A DNA stretch of 7,260 nucleotides from Candidatus Adiutrix sp. (GTDB lineage: Bacteria > Desulfobacterota > Desulfarculia > Adiutricales > Adiutricaceae): contig JAISRV010000146.1 of assembly GCA_031273445.1 (NCBI GenBank), positions 1 through 7,260 on the forward strand, in the 5' to 3' direction. Shown here piece by piece: positions 6,326 through 7,260 of the stretch. Numbering within the stretch: position 1 is the first letter of the stretch; the number at the start of each line of letters is the position of its first letter. Position numbers and translations under genes: made by a program. The notes beneath the pieces are model-generated. The model saw only the letters and a list, made by a program, of their open reading frames with translations, searched no databases and was not told where the DNA came from.

Positions 6326-7260
6326 CCACCACGGTGAGGGCTTCCGGGTGCGCGGCCAAAGTCGGCCCGGGCGAACTGCGCGGATTGTTGTCCGGGCTGA
6401 CTCAGAAAATCGACTCCAACCTTATGGTCGGCTTTGATCTTTCCGATGACGCGGCCGTCTACCGCCTGCCCGCGGATATCGGCGGGAGCGGCGGCCTGGC
6501 CCTGGTGCAGACGCTTGACTTTTTCACCCCCATTGTCGACGATGCCTATAATTATGGCCGCATTGCCGCGGCTAACGCCATTTCCGACGTCTACGCCATG
6601 GGCGGGCGCCCGTTTCTGGCCTTGAACATACTGTGCTTTCCCGTCGAAGAGCTGCCCCGGGAGGTGGCCGGGGAAGTGATGGCCGGCGGGCTGGAACGGG
6701 CCCAGGCCGCCGGGGTCACGGTCGCCGGCGGCCACACGATCGACGACGTCGAACTGAAATACGGCATGTGCGTGACGGGCCTGGTCGACCCCGAACACGT
6801 TTTGACCAACGCCGGGGCCAGGCCCGGGCAGGTTCTGATTCTCGGCAAACCCATCGGCGCCGGCATTATCGCCACTGCCGTCAAGGCTGATCTGGCTTCT
6901 CCCGAAGAGTCGGCGGCGGCCCTGGCCAGCATGCTCGTCCTCAACAGCGCCGGTTCCCATCTTTATAAATTCGGCGTCGCCGGCGCCACCGACGTGACCG
7001 GTTACGGGCTTTTGGGACACGGGCTGGAAATGGCCAGGGCTTCCAGGGTCAAGCTGGTGATCGAGGCTAAAAGCGTGCCTCTCTTGCCGGGCGTCCTGGA
7101 AAAGGCGGGTCTGGGCCTGTGCCCCAAGGGCTGGCTCTCCAACGCGCGCTATATCGAGGCCGCGACTTATATGGACCCGAGCCTCCCTGAGGTTATGAAG
7201 CGTATTTTGGCCGACCCCCAGACTTCCGGCGGGCTTTTGGCGGCCGTGCCGGAAAAGGAG
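6304..7260 (+). CDS. selD: Selenide, water dikinase SelD (3' truncated by window edge)
   Basis: SelD uses ATP, water and selenide to make selenophosphate, AMP and phosphate; selenophosphate feeds selenocysteine and 2-selenouridine synthesis. The window holds 319 codons with no stop, against 347 residues in E. coli, so about 25-30 residues are missing. SGCAAKVGP carries Cys16 and Lys19, the counterparts of essential Cys17 and Lys20 of E. coli; the codon is TGC at 6349-6351, so this is a cysteine form, and the second cysteine of the E. coli GCGCK motif is alanine here. Further family motifs are DDAAVY (48-53), TLDFFTPIVDD (70-80), AANAISDVYAMGG (89-101), AGGHTIDD (141-148), TDVTGYGLLGH (229-239) and DPQTSGGLL (304-312). 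The acidic residues near 49, 72, 95 and 230 match ATP-metal ligands in known SelD proteins. The start overlaps the last 22 bases of lysR in another frame, which implies co-transcription and probably translational coupling. Identification is secure. Confidence 0.97.
   Translation, partial: MYDPKRLTTTVRASGCAAKVGPGELRGLLSGLTQKIDSNLMVGFDLSDDAAVYRLPADIGGSGGLALVQTLDFFTPIVDDAYNYGRIAAANAISDVYAMGGRPFLALNILCFPVEELPREVAGEVMAGGLERAQAAGVTVAGGHTIDDVELKYGMCVTGLVDPEHVLTNAGARPGQVLILGKPIGAGIIATAVKADLASPEESAAALASMLVLNSAGSHLYKFGVAGATDVTGYGLLGHGLEMARASRVKLVIEAKSVPLLPGVLEKAGLGLCPKGWLSNARYIEAATYMDPSLPEVMKRILADPQTSGGLLAAVPEKE

Noticed and set aside
5668..7020. A 450-codon open frame on the minus strand opposite lysR and selD.
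   Set aside because: It crosses two clearly real genes on the other strand, shows no recognisable domain, and is explained by GC-biased third positions.

Overview
The window is a GC-rich bacterial chromosome segment, clearly above 60% G+C by eye, with dense genes and standard genetic code. The family variants and gene order suggest a deltaproteobacterium (Desulfobacterota): a GT2 glycosyltransferase tail of the 'HGGxxDQLS' kind, dprA followed directly by topA, and a LysR regulator joined to a selD whose active site reads SGCAAK. That placement is inference from remembered family patterns, not a search result.

Layout. (1) 1-510, plus strand: C-terminal part of a family 2 glycosyltransferase, cut by the left edge. 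(2) 504-1253, minus strand: truA (tRNA pseudouridine synthase), convergent with the glycosyltransferase and overlapping its end by 7 bases. (3) 1254-1482: a 229-base divergent region with a good sigma-70-like promoter facing dprA, a weaker extended -10 facing truA, and a small GC hairpin. (4) 1483-2712, plus: dprA. (5) 2792-5197, plus: topA, complete, with five C-terminal cysteine quartets. (6) 5164-5344: a tandem array with a 76-base period that starts inside the last codons of topA and fills most of the topA-lysR gap. (7) 5408-6325, plus: a LysR-type regulator. (8) 6304-7260, plus: selD, overlapping lysR by 22 bases and running off the right edge about 25-30 codons before its expected end. 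No gene-free stretch exceeds 300 bases.

How the genes work together. dprA (DNA uptake and recombination) and topA (relief of negative supercoils) form a co-directional housekeeping pair with a 79-base gap. lysR and selD look like one transcription unit, so the regulator probably controls selenium metabolism; SelD makes selenophosphate for selenocysteine and selenouridine synthesis. The overlap and a perfect 21-base AT-rich dyad just upstream of the selD start suggest control at that junction.

The two features least explained by ordinary annotation are the 76-base tandem array that carries the topA stop codon, and the dyad inside the end of lysR that runs into the selD ribosome binding site. 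I found no RNA genes, CRISPR arrays, insertion sequences or phage genes, and no clear novel multi-gene system.
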